The notes: generated by a model not told the origin, from the sequence alone. A stretch of DNA of 64,000 nt from Ecdyonurus torrentis (GCA_949318235.1 OX439133.1:31211203-31275202), one strand, 5' to 3'. Shown: positions 46,022 to 58,499, counted from the stretch's first letter. A program made the numbers and translations.

Positions 46022-47847
46022 CACGGACAGAAAAATCTACAGGGCAAGTTGGCTTACTACAGTTTTAACAGGAAAATGTTAAAATTGTATGTGCCCTGCG
46101 CTTTGATTTTCACAGGACTGGCATGTAAAAGTAAAAGATGTTATATTTTAGAGGACGTCTATATTAATTCTTACACACCACCCTGTAACTAGATTTGTTA
46201 GAGACCTGGCTTTAATTGTTTACCTACCAAAACGTTAATTTTCTACAGTATTGGAATTTTTGGAATTATTAAATTTTACAGACCCCTGCTTCCTAACTGT
46301 TTACACGGTTGGTATATAGAATGCTACAGGACGCCGTGTTAAAATAAATAGCAAACCCTATTAAAAAGTTAAAGTGCAGGGTCTGTACAAAGTTAGAGAC
46401 CGGATATTAATTATAGTCTTTAAAAGTTTACAGGTTACCTTTAAGATTTTACAGGACGGTCCTCTACAGACTTGCGCAGATTAATGCGCTGTAGTTCCCC
46501 CTTTTACTTTTTAACGGTTTTTGGGAGTTTAGTTGAAAAAAAATCTTGGTGAGAACACATCAAGAATGTAAGTTTGTTATGTGAATATATATTTTTTAAT
46601 TGTGCTACTATAAGTATAAAATTATCGGTAATTAAGAAGAGGTTTAACGACTGCTGGTCTGCAAATACTTCGGAATAGAAAATGACATGTAAGTATTAAT
46701 TAATATATTATTATTTTTAAATATTGAGTTAATCAATTTCCCTTCACCGCACATTATACTAAATTTTTTATTTTTTTATTTTTCAGATCATGGAGCCTAG
46801 CTCGCTATCAATTCATAGTGCAAGGGTTGCTGTTGGCCTACAAATATAATGGAATACGAATAAAATGTAAGTATTAATATAGTATGAAGTTTTTTTTTTT
46901 TTTTTTTTTAAATATATTTTATGTTAATCGGATATCTTTATTTATTTGTTCTTTTTGTTAATTTTCAGATCATGCAGCCCATTGCATCCTATGCTTCGTC
47001 GCGCGGTACACAAACTGGTCGCAGTCGTATTTCTTGCATCGGTTGACCCCTTAATCTACGTATTGATTTCGCATTTTGGAATATCATAATTCAGCTAAGT
47101 ATTTATAAGTTTAAAAGTGAAGTGAACAGTTGAAGTGAACTCAGTGCTGTGCTATATAAAACTATAACCATACCATATCAGAATATTTATTTTAATGTTA
47201 TAATAAATATGGATCTTTTTCTTTTCGTTTTTAATAAAACATTTCTACAATAAAATTAAAAAAATTTGTACTTTTTTTTTCCTACTTTACCTTTTTATGC
47301 TATTTATATAGTAAAGGGATAAGTTTTATTATTGTATTAATTATTTACTCTATCTTTTCTTTCCGCAATAACTATATAGAAACTTTGTAATTTTTTAGGT
47401 TTATTTTATTTTGAAAACTCTGTACTTGTTAAATTTGGCAATAGTGTATTTATAGATAACCTTAAATGTTAAATAGTTCATGTATTAAAATTAACATTAC
47501 TAAAGCTTAAGTTTCAATAGGACATGGATTGTTAAAATTTACAGGCCAAGCAAATTCAAGGGTGGTAGCGTATAAAAACTTACAGGACGGGTCTCTTAAC
47601 ATTAATAGGCGAGAAATATAATATTGTACAGGGCAGGTCTCTTAACTTTATCAGGCAGGGACTATTGACCGTTTAGACGGCAGGCTGTAGGCGCTTACAG
47701 GTTGCCCTGTAAAACTGTAAAGACTTGGTCTGTAAAAGTTAATAAACGCATGCTTGTAAGCATTAAAAGGAATTTCGGGCTAGCTATAGATTTAACAAGG
47801 CTGGTCTCTTAGATCTTAAGTTTTGCCTGTTAAAATTTCTGTCCGTG
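46022..47847. mobile_element. TIR element with exon-like modules
   Basis: The ends are CACGGACAGAAAAATC and AAATTTCTGTCCGTG with TA on both outer sides (46020-46021 and 47848-47849). For ~450 bp inside each end, short motifs such as TTACAGG and TTAACAGG recur. The middle contains three similar modules with sharp splice-like borders: donors ACAT|GTAAGTATTAAT (46689) and AAAT|GTAAGTATTAAT (46867), acceptors TTTTTCAG|ATCATG (46787) and ATTTTCAG|ATCATG (46969), and AATAAA motifs after 47200. No long ORF bridges them, so it may be a non-coding transcribed gene, a captured fragment or a decayed transposase gene. Confidence 0.65.
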
Positions 47848-47849
47848 TA

Positions 47850-48225
47850 AGCAAATGTGATCATGCATGATTTTCATGCTCCAAAAAACATCTCAAATCG
47901 AATCAAAAGGTTATTACAAATTTATTTGCTATGTACGTAGTTATTAAATATGCTAGTTATTTGCATTACGCATGCATAGTGAACTTCAATTGCACAGCAA
48001 AATTGCAGATTTTACATTTAATACTGTATAGAATTTCAAATAAAATGCCTTTGATGTCATTAATATTACTATTTTTATGATATTTTATTTAATATGGTAT
48101 TTATATACAAATTTTTGTTTTATTTTATTATAAAAATAAAAATAATACACAAATTATTATATTATTGAAACAAAATAATGCTTCTTTTTCAAATACAAAA
48201 AAGCTACAAAACGCGCAGTGTTGTG

Positions 48226-48256
<31 letters not shown>

Positions 48257-48467
48257 GATCAAGATCCGATCCGATCAATAGAGTTCTACATCAATTAATT
48301 TCAGATCAATATCATATAATAATATGACACGATCATTTGATCAACCATAAATTGTTTCTATTGTTGAAATGTTAACTTCAAAGAAAAAAAAAATTAAGCG
48401 CAAAAAAAAAAAAGTATGCTTTTACATTTAGCGTAATTTAAGACCTAATTTGCCTAAATAACAACAG
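47850..48467. other. AT-rich sequence
   Basis: No gene recognised; a T tract lies at 48226-48254. Confidence 0.5.
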
Positions 48468-48612
48468 GAATGCTCTCAAAAATATTGTTTATTAGATTAT
48501 TACCAAATATTTTTTTTTAGCTTTGGGCAAAAGTGTCATTTCCCCATACCAGCCCATGTTATTTAGTCCTCACTTAGATAATGGTGTTGTTGACTTATTC
48601 ATAATGAAACAA
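48468..48612 (+). mobile_element. Family B right-end fragment
   Basis: GGAATGCTCTCAAAAATATTG, GTCATTTCCCCATACCAGCC and CATGTTATTTAGTCCTCACT match the second half of B. Confidence 0.6.
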
Positions 48613-48845
48613 GCACCTTATAAAAAAAAATATACGTATTTACATTGTTATTTTCTAACAGGAAAGTTCAAAAACAAATCATTTTTCTTCTCATCTTACA
48701 AACGAGATGAAGAAGCAAGGAAAAAACAGTCGGGACAACAATTGTTTTTATACCTTCCTTTTCAATTTAAAAATATGTCATTAAAAAAAGAGGAAATAGG
48801 TCTTAATTTACTTCTAAAATCTTTTTAACTTCTCTGATAATAATA

Positions 48846-48963
<118 letters not shown>

Positions 48964-50418
48964 TTTATATACACACACATTTACAACTACAACTCTATTT
49001 GGAGAAGAAAAAATATATAAATACAAAATATTTTCCTATATTATATACATTAATATATATATATATATGTATGAAAAATACATGTTCATGTAAAAAGGTA
49101 TAATATTACAAAGGTAGAAAATCAGCAATAAATATAATATTCATCTTTTTTTTATTTTTTTTATTTTTTTAATAACATCTTATGATTGGAAAAATCGGTC
49201 TTGTTATATCGTTGCCATGACTACCGACGCCGCCGCTTGATATATACATACTTTCAAAAGATTCAGATAATCATTATTCGTTTTAACCCGAGTTAAAATT
49301 TAATCAGTATTATTTCAGTATTATTTTAGTATTTTTTGTTAGTAAAACCTTAGTATGGTGTATGGTATAAAGGTTAGTATTAGTGCCACTTTTACTTAAA
49401 AAATACCAAACAGCATACTGAGCATATACCATTGTATTTTCAAAGAAAAGCCGACATCAGTAAAACTTTAGTATTAGCACAGTACGGATAGTATCGGCTC
49501 AGTTTGAGCTCAGTATATCTATGGTATAACTTCACTATATGCATGGTATCACTCGGTATATGCTAGGTATATCAAAAGTATGTCCTATTTGCGCGGTGAT
49601 TTATTCTCAGTATATCAATGGTATGAGGTAAGTATTTTGACAGTATAAATTTTAATTACTTTTTCTTTTAATCGTTGATTGTGATTAAACTAGCCATCGC
49701 ATAACATTAATTTTTACATTTTCGGATAGGTAATATCATGACGAATCGATTAGTATAAATTAAAATTTTAAAATATTAATTTTGAAGGTAGATACTATCA
49801 CGAGTAGGGGGAGCATGGATGTGAACCTACGATTTTTCCTTACTAACCTACCTACCTAACCATTCTGACACGAGACTACGGTAAGAAATACTGAGCAGGG
49901 TTGTGCTTATAAACCAAGGGAGTGGGGATGAAAGCGAGGGAAAATTTAAAACTTTTTTATAAAGTCTATCACAGAAAGTCTATATAATATTACCTTGTAA
50001 CGTACTGTACTTTGAATAGTTTTTATTAATATTATTATTGCGCGTTTTGGCCAAGCTTAGGTCTACACATTATTACTATTTAAAATACTTAGATAATAAA
50101 ATATATAATTTTTTGTATAATGTCTCTTTTATTAAAGTGCTGATATTTTTAGCAATATTTATATTAGAAGTTTTGATTTTTTCTAAAATTATTTAAATTT
50201 ATCTATATTAGGCCAATTAATGAATTATTATTCATATTATTAATAATAAATTATATTAGACCTTTATTTAAGAATACCATTACTTGCGTCATGCGTCTGT
50301 TTAAATAAAATAAAATTACACTGCAATTCCTAATTTAAGAAAAAATAATGCACTTTTATAATTGGTATATATGCAGATACAAAATACAAATATCCTGCAT
50401 GTATATAAAATTATAAAT

Positions 50419-50422
<4 letters not shown>

Positions 50423-50492
<70 letters not shown>
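50423..50492. repeat. (AT)n with short (CA)n
   Basis: An AT run of about 32 units followed by ACACACACAC, inside the 4.3-kb element. Confidence 0.95.
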
Positions 50493-50498
<6 letters not shown>

Positions 50499-50905
50499 TT
50501 TATATAATTATGCGCACAATTTTTAGAGTAATTCAGATCAATGCAAATAATAAATATATTTTAATTTCAATATTTAAACAAATAAAAGCTCCTTTTTTTT
50601 AAATACATAAATTTTTAAATTAATTATTGTTATGTTTAATTGTTAATTAATATAAATAATTAACTTTTGTGTAATTTTTAGACTCAATAAAAGTAATATT
50701 TTTATAGGTTTTTCATCAGAAAATATTTCATATCAGAATATACATATATAAATCATACTGAGTATATACCGTTGTTAAACATCTGCAATATGCAATATTG
50801 CTAGCTTTTTTTATATAATACACTGTCCAAATACTAATAAGATACTGAACATTTACCAAATATTGCCGCCTCAGTATAATTATGGTTTATATATATAGTA
50901 AGTGG

Positions 50906-52794
50906 CAGTGGCGGCCCGTCAAATTGGGCGCCCGGGGGATAAACTTGCGGTGCGCCCCCACCCGCCCGTATAAATAGTACAATGAGTCGCATGGGGCGAA
51001 GCCCCCTTATTGCGCCGCAGGCGCGATTTTTTTTGGTGCCACGCCCCTTTTTGGCAGAAAATGCAAACTTTAGTATACTAAAAAGAATTTGCTATTACAA
51101 TTCAAGTTCTTCAAATTTAATATTTTTTACACCATTTGAGCATAAAATTGAAGAAAAATGTTGATATTTTTTTCTTCCATATATAAGAACATGATTCTAA
51201 ATTGCGTTTTAAAAATTTCTTTACGACAGCTTATAAGTAGAGCCCGGATTCGTAGGCAAAGTGCCTTTAATATGCACCGGGTCTATTTTGTTCAAACTTC
51301 GAACATATATATCCATCGATCGTAAGAAGGTGGTCAGGAAAATCCAATAAAAAAGTGCCTTTTTTGGTTTTTGTTGGTTTTCACGCCTTTTTTTCTAAAA
51401 AGTGCCTTTATTGCCTTTTTTTAAACATTTGCACAAATTTGTACTAAAAATGCAAAAAAAAAAAAAGATTTCCAATTTTTATTTATTAAAAAAAGTTAAA
51501 ATTTAAAAAATAAAAAAAATAATAAATTTATTGATATAATAAAAAACATTCCTACTAAAAATTTTTTTCTTTATTGCTAAATGTATCTAAATAACTCTTA
51601 AAGTAATTATAAATATCTATAAAAACAAAATACTTCATATTTATTTTGAATTAATTTCATCAAAATAGCTGTATTTAACTATTTATATTAGAATATTGTC
51701 AATACAAGATAACATTCAGATTATGATAAAAAAAAATTAAAACTGTTGCATACTTCATTTTATATCCCATTTTGCATTTTAAGTGCCTTTTTAGGCGTTT
51801 TTTTTTTTTTTTTTTTTTTTTTTTTTGAAAAAAGTGCCTTTTAATCCGGGTTTTACTTAAAATAAGGTAGTATAGTATGCACTTTAAGGTAGGATTGTAT
51901 TTTTCTTTTCTGTAGAGTGTGCTAGACCCAAAATTAAAAAAAAAAAAAATCTATCTCAAAAACTGCCTCTCGTCACAACAGAGTGTGAAAGTGTCACAAA
52001 ATACACCCCCCCCCCCCCAATGCTAATGAAACTATGTAAACCCCGATTTTAACCCATGCTTTGATTTTTTTTATATATATTTTTTTAGGTGTTTAAAAAA
52101 TACTTTTCAGGTTAAATTTGATTTTACGAATTTATCCACAAGGATTTTTTTATTTTTTTTTTATTTATTATATATATTTTTTTTATTATTTTTTTTTTCT
52201 TACAAGTGATCGACCCATGTAAATTTAAATATGCTATTTGCAATAATTTTGTTCTACGTAAAATCTCGTAAAAATCGTTTTTGAACTCAAAGTTAATAAA
52301 AGTTTATCTGTACTGTATACAGTATATTTTAGAACACGCTATTTAGTATTTTTTGTTCAAGTAAAATTTTGCGTACGAAGAGCTTAACGTTTTGTATATA
52401 TCTTTTGCTTACTAAATTTGCGGAAGATTTTATTTGAGCCGAAACTTAAGTTACTGTACATATTTTACTAACTCCACACATAATTATTTGTGGAGAAAAC
52501 TGTTCCTTGGTTCATTATAAAAATATAATAATAAAAAAAAAATAATAACTTTTAAAAATTATATAAAAAAAATATAATTATACGCATGTAAAATGCTTCA
52601 CTATTTTACAGATTGTGCATTATCAAACTTCAATTTCATATGCTTTTGTCTCTAAGACTGTTTTAGTGTAGTTTTTATAACAATTTATTAGGCACTTATT
52701 TCTCTCGCCTGTGCGCCCTTTTTACTCCGGCGCCCTTTTTACCCCGGCGCCCGGGGGAAATGTCCCCTCATCCCCCTCTATTGGGCCGCCACTG
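50906..52794. mobile_element. Non-autonomous hAT element
   Basis: A 1889-bp element starting CAGTGGCGGCCCGTCAAATT and ending TATTGGGCCGCCACTG, with exact 8-bp duplications GTAAGTGG (50898-50905, 52795-52802). GGCGCCCGGGGG-type GC-rich motifs sit inside both ends. It interrupts the 4.3-kb element and is itself interrupted at 51238-51855. The interior is AT-rich with no transposase frame. Confidence 0.94.
51238..51855. mobile_element. Nested hAT-like element
   Basis: Ends TAGAGCCCGGATT and AATCCGGGTTTTA with AAAGTGCCTTT just inside each. Flanks CTTATAAG and CTTAAAAT match at five of eight and each fits the hAT target pattern nTnnnnAn. GTGCCTTTTTT motifs recur near both ends. Being inside another hAT, it inserted later. 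Confidence 0.62.
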
Positions 52795-52814
52795 GTAAGT
52801 GGTTGATATTCATG

Positions 52815-53420
52815 TATGGTTCCATATATAGTAAACGACGTTAAATACTGATGATTTACTTTTCTTATACTGTAATAGTATAAATTAGGTATAATATTAG
52901 TATTGTATTAGTGTAGTACCAACATATGTTAAGTATGTATACCATCCATGTACAGTACAAGCTTAGGTTAGTATGACGTCAGTAAAGCTATGGTATATGC
53001 TACAGTATATAGCTGTGTTTATTATTCAGGTAATTGTTCCATAGTAGGACGTTATAGATACTGACTATATACTTTTCTTATAATGTAATAGTATAAATTA
53101 TGTATAATATCAGTATGGTACTGAGTGTAGTACCAACATGTTACCGTATGTATACCATTCATGTACAGTACAAAGCTAGGTTATTATGATGACAGTAAAG
53201 CTATGGTATGCTGCAGTATAGCTGTGTTTAATGTATACTGACTACATACTATGCATATACTATGGTTCCTCTTTCATCACACATAACTTTTAATTTATAC
53301 TACACGAATACTGATAATATACTTTCCTTATACTGTTTAAGTATAAAATAGGTATAATGTCAGTAAGGTACTGAATGTAATACCAACATTTTACCGTATT
53401 TATACTAGAAATATACTGTT
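52815..53420. repeat. Three tandem ~220-bp units
   Basis: Units beginning GGTTCC or TGTTCC at about 52817, 53035 and 53264 share ACTTTTCTTATACTGTAATAG-like, GTAGTACCAACATGTTACCG-like and TACCATTCATGTACAGTAC-like sequence. Units 1 and 2 are most alike. They form the right inner part of the 4.3-kb element. Confidence 0.7.
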
Positions 53421-53794
53421 TGAGCCTCAGTATGAAAAATAAATTTTTAAAAAATACTGAGTACTACCATATAAATACTGAAGATATACCTAAAAAACGT
53501 CTATATACTGTAACTTTACCAAGAATATACTAAGATAATACTGAAAAAATTTACACTCGGGAAACGTCAACCATATTTTTATATTTTTTATCATAATATA
53601 TATTACAGAGGTGCTATAGAAATATATGAAGAATATAAACTTTTATGTATACTCCGCAACTTTGAGCAAATAAAAATATGAAACATTTTTTTATTATTAT
53701 AACTGAATATAACAATAATTATACTTTAACAAAAAAATGGAACACAATATAGTTTGACCAAAAAAAAGAGCATATTATATTTCCAATTTAAGAC

Positions 53795-53836
53795 CTCTCT
53801 CTTTCTCTCTCTCTCTCACACACTCTATCATTAACA

Positions 53837-53898
<62 letters not shown>

Positions 53899-53960
53899 CT
53901 CTCTCTCTCTCTTTGTCTCTCTCACACAGTCTCCGTCATTCTCTCTCTCTCTCTGCTCTC
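53795..53960. repeat. Compound (CT)n(CA)n(CT)n microsatellite
   Basis: CT runs flank a (CA)n of about 26 units (53843-53895). Confidence 0.95.
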
Positions 53961-54308
53961 TCCCTCCCTCTCCAGTATATCATTGACTTTCGAGTAAATG
54001 ATATATATATATATAAAATAATGGTAATATGATATGTCATATGATATTTTTGCTGATAAGGAAAGGTGATTCTGATTATTAAGGCTTTAGTAATGAGGAA
54101 CTCAGGTATAAATAAGTAAAGGTTTTTCTCTCTTTGATTTGGACTTTCGCTTCACTATACCGTATATTATACTTGAGCAGAAAATAACATTAAACATTAT
54201 ACAAGTAAAATATAATTTACGAATTCTGCATTGCATAGTTTCTATACACAATACAAATTATTCTTCTTATTCCTTATTTCTGAAATAAAAATAAATGAAT
54301 CACATAAT

Positions 54309-54345
<37 letters not shown>

Positions 54346-54523
54346 CCTTTTATTAATTTGTTACATATTTTGGTTTAGATTACAAAAAAGCATGGTATGC
54401 GTGCTCAATACGAAGTGCGGGAGATCAGGAGTTCGTTCGTGTTATATGCATTGCATGCATACTGAATGCGCTTTGATGTTTTCAGCACGTTGGTGTCCAT
54501 CCTTATGTCAGTGTTATCACAGA
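53961..54523. other. Unassigned sequence with poly(T)
   Basis: A T tract at 54310-54342. The following ~180 bp is GC-richer and opens a 78-codon frame with no recognisable family. Confidence 0.4.
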
Positions 54524-55058
54524 TATACGGTGTATGCATTCATGTTAAAGTCAACGCCATGTTGGATCACTCAATAACATGGGCCGCTTAGGAAAATAAC
54601 TCATATTGACAATTTAAAAACACTTAACAATATTTTTGATAGCAGATGCTATGTGGAAGCCCTTGTGATAAATTTAAGCCCCTCCCTCAAGTTCTTTACC
54701 CCTATCAGTACATTGTGACGTCAGATACGTAATATAACCGCCAAAAGGAAAATAAAGGAAAATAATTACAAAATCAACGTGTTGGTGTCTAATTCATGGA
54801 TAATAATAAGGTATGGTAATTATCAGTCTAGTATACTAAATGATTAAAAAGTAAGGTGACAAGGGCTTTAATAGGTTGTATTAGTATCTCAATGAAGTAT
54901 ATTATGAGAGAAATAGTAGTAACAAAAAATTAAAAGCAATTTTCCAAAGAAAATGTCTAAAAATTAAGTTAGTCCTATGCTGAGCAATATGTTATTCACT
55001 ATACTCCAGTATGGCCTCCAAGTGCATTAAATATGGTGTCATCCGTATACACCCTATA
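54524..55058 (-). mobile_element. Family B element split by a small insertion
   Basis: TATACGGTGTATGCATTCAT and AACGCCATGTTGGATCACTC start it; ATACACCCTATA ends it. Mid-element, GATAGCAGATGCT is separated from AATAGGTTGTATTAGTATCT by the 54657-54868 insert. Confidence 0.82.
54657..54868. mobile_element. Small TIR element inside family B
   Basis: A 212-bp insert with ends AAGCCCTTGTGA and TGACAAGGGCTT, containing TGTGACGTCAGATACG. The target duplication is not clear. Confidence 0.65.
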
Positions 55059-55142
55059 TAAGACGGAATATTAGCACTAGCAGTCATCATTATATGTAGT
55101 AAATCTGTAGAAAATCGTCATAAAATTTAAATGTAATCATTG

Positions 55143-55143
<1 letters not shown>

Positions 55144-55195
<52 letters not shown>

Positions 55196-55196
55196 A
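55144..55196. repeat. (CAA)n microsatellite
   Basis: About 17 CAA/ACA units. Confidence 0.97.
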
Positions 55197-55199
55197 AAA

Positions 55200-55335
55200 C
55201 AAAAAAACGAGTGGTTATTAAATCTAGTATTCCTCATTTAAACGGTGTAGTTGTTTTATTAAAAAATCGCAGAAAAAAATTAATAAATAAATAAAAGTTT
55301 CTCTCCGCATAAAGCGTAATGTTGTTAAATGGAGC
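55200..55335 (+). mobile_element. Family F partial copy
   Basis: TAAATCTAGTATTCCTCATT, CGGTGTAGTTGTTTTATT and CATAAAGCGTAATGTTGTTA form the middle of F. It abuts an oppositely oriented F copy. Confidence 0.6.
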
Positions 55336-55429
55336 TAATCGGTTTGTTTAACACGCAGGGAGAAGCGGGGAAAGCTAAGGGTCCCTTATTAGCTTTTGAA
55401 CACAGAATTAATAATTAATGCTGCATTTG

Positions 55430-55575
55430 CTGTATGCTAAATTAGCGAACAACATAAATAGGTATGCTGTGTAACATAATACATATAACACAATTATTAT
55501 GCAATATAACATAAATTTATGCTATATTGAACAAATTGTGCTGAAAATGAGCTAGCATAATAATAACGTTTATTT
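55430..55575 (-). mobile_element. Family K MITE
   Basis: TTATGCTATATTGAACAAAT, TGTGCTGAAAATGAGCTAGC and CATAATAATAACG are the reverse view of the K left end. Confidence 0.6.
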
Positions 55576-56077
55576 TATTTTTATTTATTTATTATTTTTT
55601 TTTTTTTTCCTTTTTGTCAGTTTTTGTCTTTAGAGAAAACTATACTCCTCCGATTATGGAGAAATTTTAATGAGAAATACTAGACTAGATATATTTTTAT
55701 GTGTTATTTAAAGGCGTAGAACACCTTGAACAAAAAAATTGTGTAATATCCTAACAAACATGAAAATCAACGCTGATTTGGCCGGAGTCGTTGATTTCTA
55801 ATTTATTTTTTATTCAGTATTCACAAAATGACACTGGCGATCAGTGGCGGTCCTACAGGGGGGATTGAGGGGCGGATTTCCCCGGGCCCACTAGGCTTGG
55901 GGGGCCCGGAACGAGGCCTACATGTAAAAAATTCAAAGCTAACGAAAAAAAAAAAAAAAAAAAAAAAAAAGGAAGTTAAGGGACGGGAAGAAGAGAGAGA
56001 GAAGTTTATGAACCAATTTAATGATTTTCTTTAGTAAAATTTATCCCTAACAAATTATCCAAACAAATTTATAATAT

Positions 56078-56191
<114 letters not shown>

Positions 56192-56395
56192 TAAAGCATA
56201 TAAATTTACAGATAAAATACAATATCTCTTAATTTACTATAGTAATAATTACAACTTAATTCAGTATTTTTTTTAAGTTTTAAATAAGGGCTGCCCTAGT
56301 TTAAAAAGGTAAAGTAAACTACTTACGAGAATTATAATGAAGACTAAAAGTAAAATATTTTCAGGGTGTTATTTTATTACATTTTTATTCTAAAA

Positions 56396-56690
56396 GAGTG
56401 CAATGTCCTAAGTCGATACGTATGGAAATTTCTAATTTTTGAGTTCATTGAGAATTTATAATTAATTTTTAAAAGTCTTAAAATGACGTTACAGTCGTTA
56501 ATTTTTTCCTATGCCCACATGCATAGGTATTGCGTATCGACATTTTTCGATTTTTTTTAATAGAAATACTTAATGAACTTAAAATTTAGAATTTTCAAAT
56601 AAATCGATTCAGAACCATGTCTTCTTTTAGAATATGGAATAAAATTTTACCCTGAAAACATTTTTAGTCGTCCTCCTTGGCCTAGCGTGG
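56396..56690 (+). repeat. Family N repeat, copy 1
   Basis: GGAAATTTCTAATTTTTGAG, AAGTCTTAAAATGACGTTAC, ATACTTAATGAACTTAAAAT, AAATCGATTCAG and TCTTTTAGAATATGGAATAA occur in the same order as in 62870-63620. Confidence 0.6.
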
Positions 56691-56759
56691 GTGAAAAATT
56701 TTCAATGATAAATAACCGCTATCTCAATCTTCCTAAATTTTCTCTCTTTCTATTCATCA

Positions 56760-56826
56760 AATTGACCCTGTCCTCTACTCCTAAAATGATGATGACGATC
56801 AACTTTGGTTATTCAAATGGAATATG

Positions 56827-56858
<32 letters not shown>

Positions 56859-56890
56859 GCAAGAGAACAGGGTTTATGAACAACACTTTT
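56760..56890 (+). repeat. Family M repeat with poly(T)
   Basis: GACGATCAACTTTGGTTATT, CAAATGGAATATG, a T tract and GCAAGAGAACAGGGTTTA match 23607-23720. Confidence 0.65.
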
Positions 56891-57519
56891 GGTTTGGAAA
56901 TTCGAAAATCATTATAATAAAAAAAAAATAGCTTTTTGAGAATATGAAGGAAACATTTTTCCATTAGCTTAATCTGGCCTAAATCTGCAAAGTAATAAAA
57001 AATAAGTGATTTTTCATTATGAATTTTTGTATACTTTTTTTTTTTTTTTTTTTTGTTTAATATTTCACTCTAAATTAAAATTTAGCATTTCCCCCCTCTA
57101 TTAAAAAAAAAATCATAAAATAAAAAGAACATTATTAATTTTTTTTTCTTAAAGCTATCTGCACTGACAATTATACTGAATTGCCTGTAAATAGTCACGT
57201 GGTAAAAAAAAAATAGCACCTGCGGCGAGCTATTGGCGCTTCGAGCATCTATTGAGGGGGCCCAGTCAGATTTCTGTCCCCGGGCCCAAAATACGTAGAA
57301 CCGCCACTGCTGGCGATCACTGATGTCATAGCTCGCTTGTTTTACGCGCGCGTAAACCGGGCGATATCTGTAACATCAGTGACCACCAGCATCATTTTGT
57401 GAATGGAAAATAAATTAGAAATAATGACTCCGGCCAAATCAACGTTGATTTTCAGGTTTGTTAGGATATTACACAACTTTTTTATTCAAGGTGTTCTACG
57501 CCTTTAAGAATTTTTTTTA

Positions 57520-57620
57520 AACCGATGGTCCTGTACCTTTTTCCGGTGCGCCTCTGATTGATACTACGTCACCCCCGATAAGAAGCATTGTTGTGTAACT
57601 TTTTCTACTACTTGCTGTAC
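57520..57620 (-). repeat. Family Q fragment
   Basis: On the minus strand, GGTGACGTAGTATCAATCAG and GAAAAAGGTACAGGACC match GGTGACGTAACATCAATCAG and GAAAAAGGTGTAAGACC around the hAT at 60718-61276. Confidence 0.55.
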
Positions 57621-57992
57621 GTATGGTATATACTTTTTTTTTCTTTCTCTCTTTGATCTTATTATTGTATGTTATATTATATCGTATACTCCAAGTTTTC
57701 AAAAGACAGTGATCTTCAATGATATTATAACAAAGAAATTTAATTATCAAACAAATTCTTTGATATAAAATATATTGTTAAAATATTATATTATAATATA
57801 ATATAATGGTTTTTGTTGTATTATTATTATGTCTTAAAAAGATTTTATAAAGAGCATGTAATAATATATCTTATATATGCAGCCAAGTTTTAAAGTAAAG
57901 GTTATTGACATCTTTTTCTTTCATATGTCGACGTCTGCTATAGTATACACTTGATGCGTTAAAATTTTTCTTTATTCATTCATAAACTTTTA

Positions 57993-58145
57993 TTAAAGGC
58001 ATAGAAAACATTAAACAACATGTTCTAAACACAAAATGGGATCTACAAAACTTATGATAATTTTTACCATAATGTAAATGTGGCTCCACAAAAGAGCGTG
58101 AAAAAACTGTAAAGTATTCAATTTGCGTAAATATTTCTGTTTAAT
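57993..58145 (-). mobile_element. Family A MITE, truncated
   Basis: TTAAAGGCATAGAAAACATT through TTCAATTTGCGTAAATATTTC; the second half is missing. Confidence 0.7.
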
Positions 58146-58499
58146 TCTTTTTACTCGAAGGGTGGGTGAATGACTTTCAAAAGCCATGAAAAAGTTTTTT
58201 TTTATTAGTTTTTTTTTTTTAGCAAAAGCATTGAAAAGGCTATTTTGAAAATTTTGGTTTGGTTTTCATCCTTATAAGAGGTAAAAACTATAAGAGTAGC
58301 TAATTATATGGGCATGGGACAAACACTTGCATATTTTTCTTATATTTGGTTGGTGGTTTCATCCAAAAAGCCCAAAAATTCACGAGGAGATTCAAATTGA
58401 TTCAATATCACTATTTATTGAACACCCTATATCTCCCGCCCCCACCAACACTGATATCACATTCTTATAAGAATAAATATAAAAAGAATTATAAAAGAA

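Larger units (their letters stand above)
49287..53561. mobile_element. 4.3-kb TIR element rich in AGTAT/GGTAT motifs
   Basis: The left end is CCCGAGTTAAAATTTAATCA, followed by GTATTATTTCAGTATTATT. The right end inverts to CCCGAGTGTAAATTTTTTCA, followed by GTATTATCTTAGTATATT. The TIR is alignable for about 50 bp. The interior is crowded with CAGTATA, GGTATA and ACTGAG-type words in both orientations. TTAA precedes the left CCC but the right flank reads AAAC, so the target duplication is unresolved. A hAT element fills 50906-52794; without it the element is about 2.4 kb. No transposase. Confidence 0.75.

Noticed and set aside
48523..48828. 101-codon plus frame
   Set aside because: Begins inside a family B fragment; the rest is Lys/Phe-rich without a recognisable family.
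49287..53561. Assignment of the 4.3-kb element to piggyBac
   Set aside because: TTAA is present on the left only; the right flank is AAAC and no transposase is present.
54370..54520. Possible tRNA-derived SINE head (GAGTTCGTTCG as a B-box)
   Set aside because: The A-box match is poor and no second copy was seen in the window.
55828..56034. 68-codon Gly-rich frame
   Set aside because: Starts in family D and runs through the hAT terminus and a poly(A) tract.
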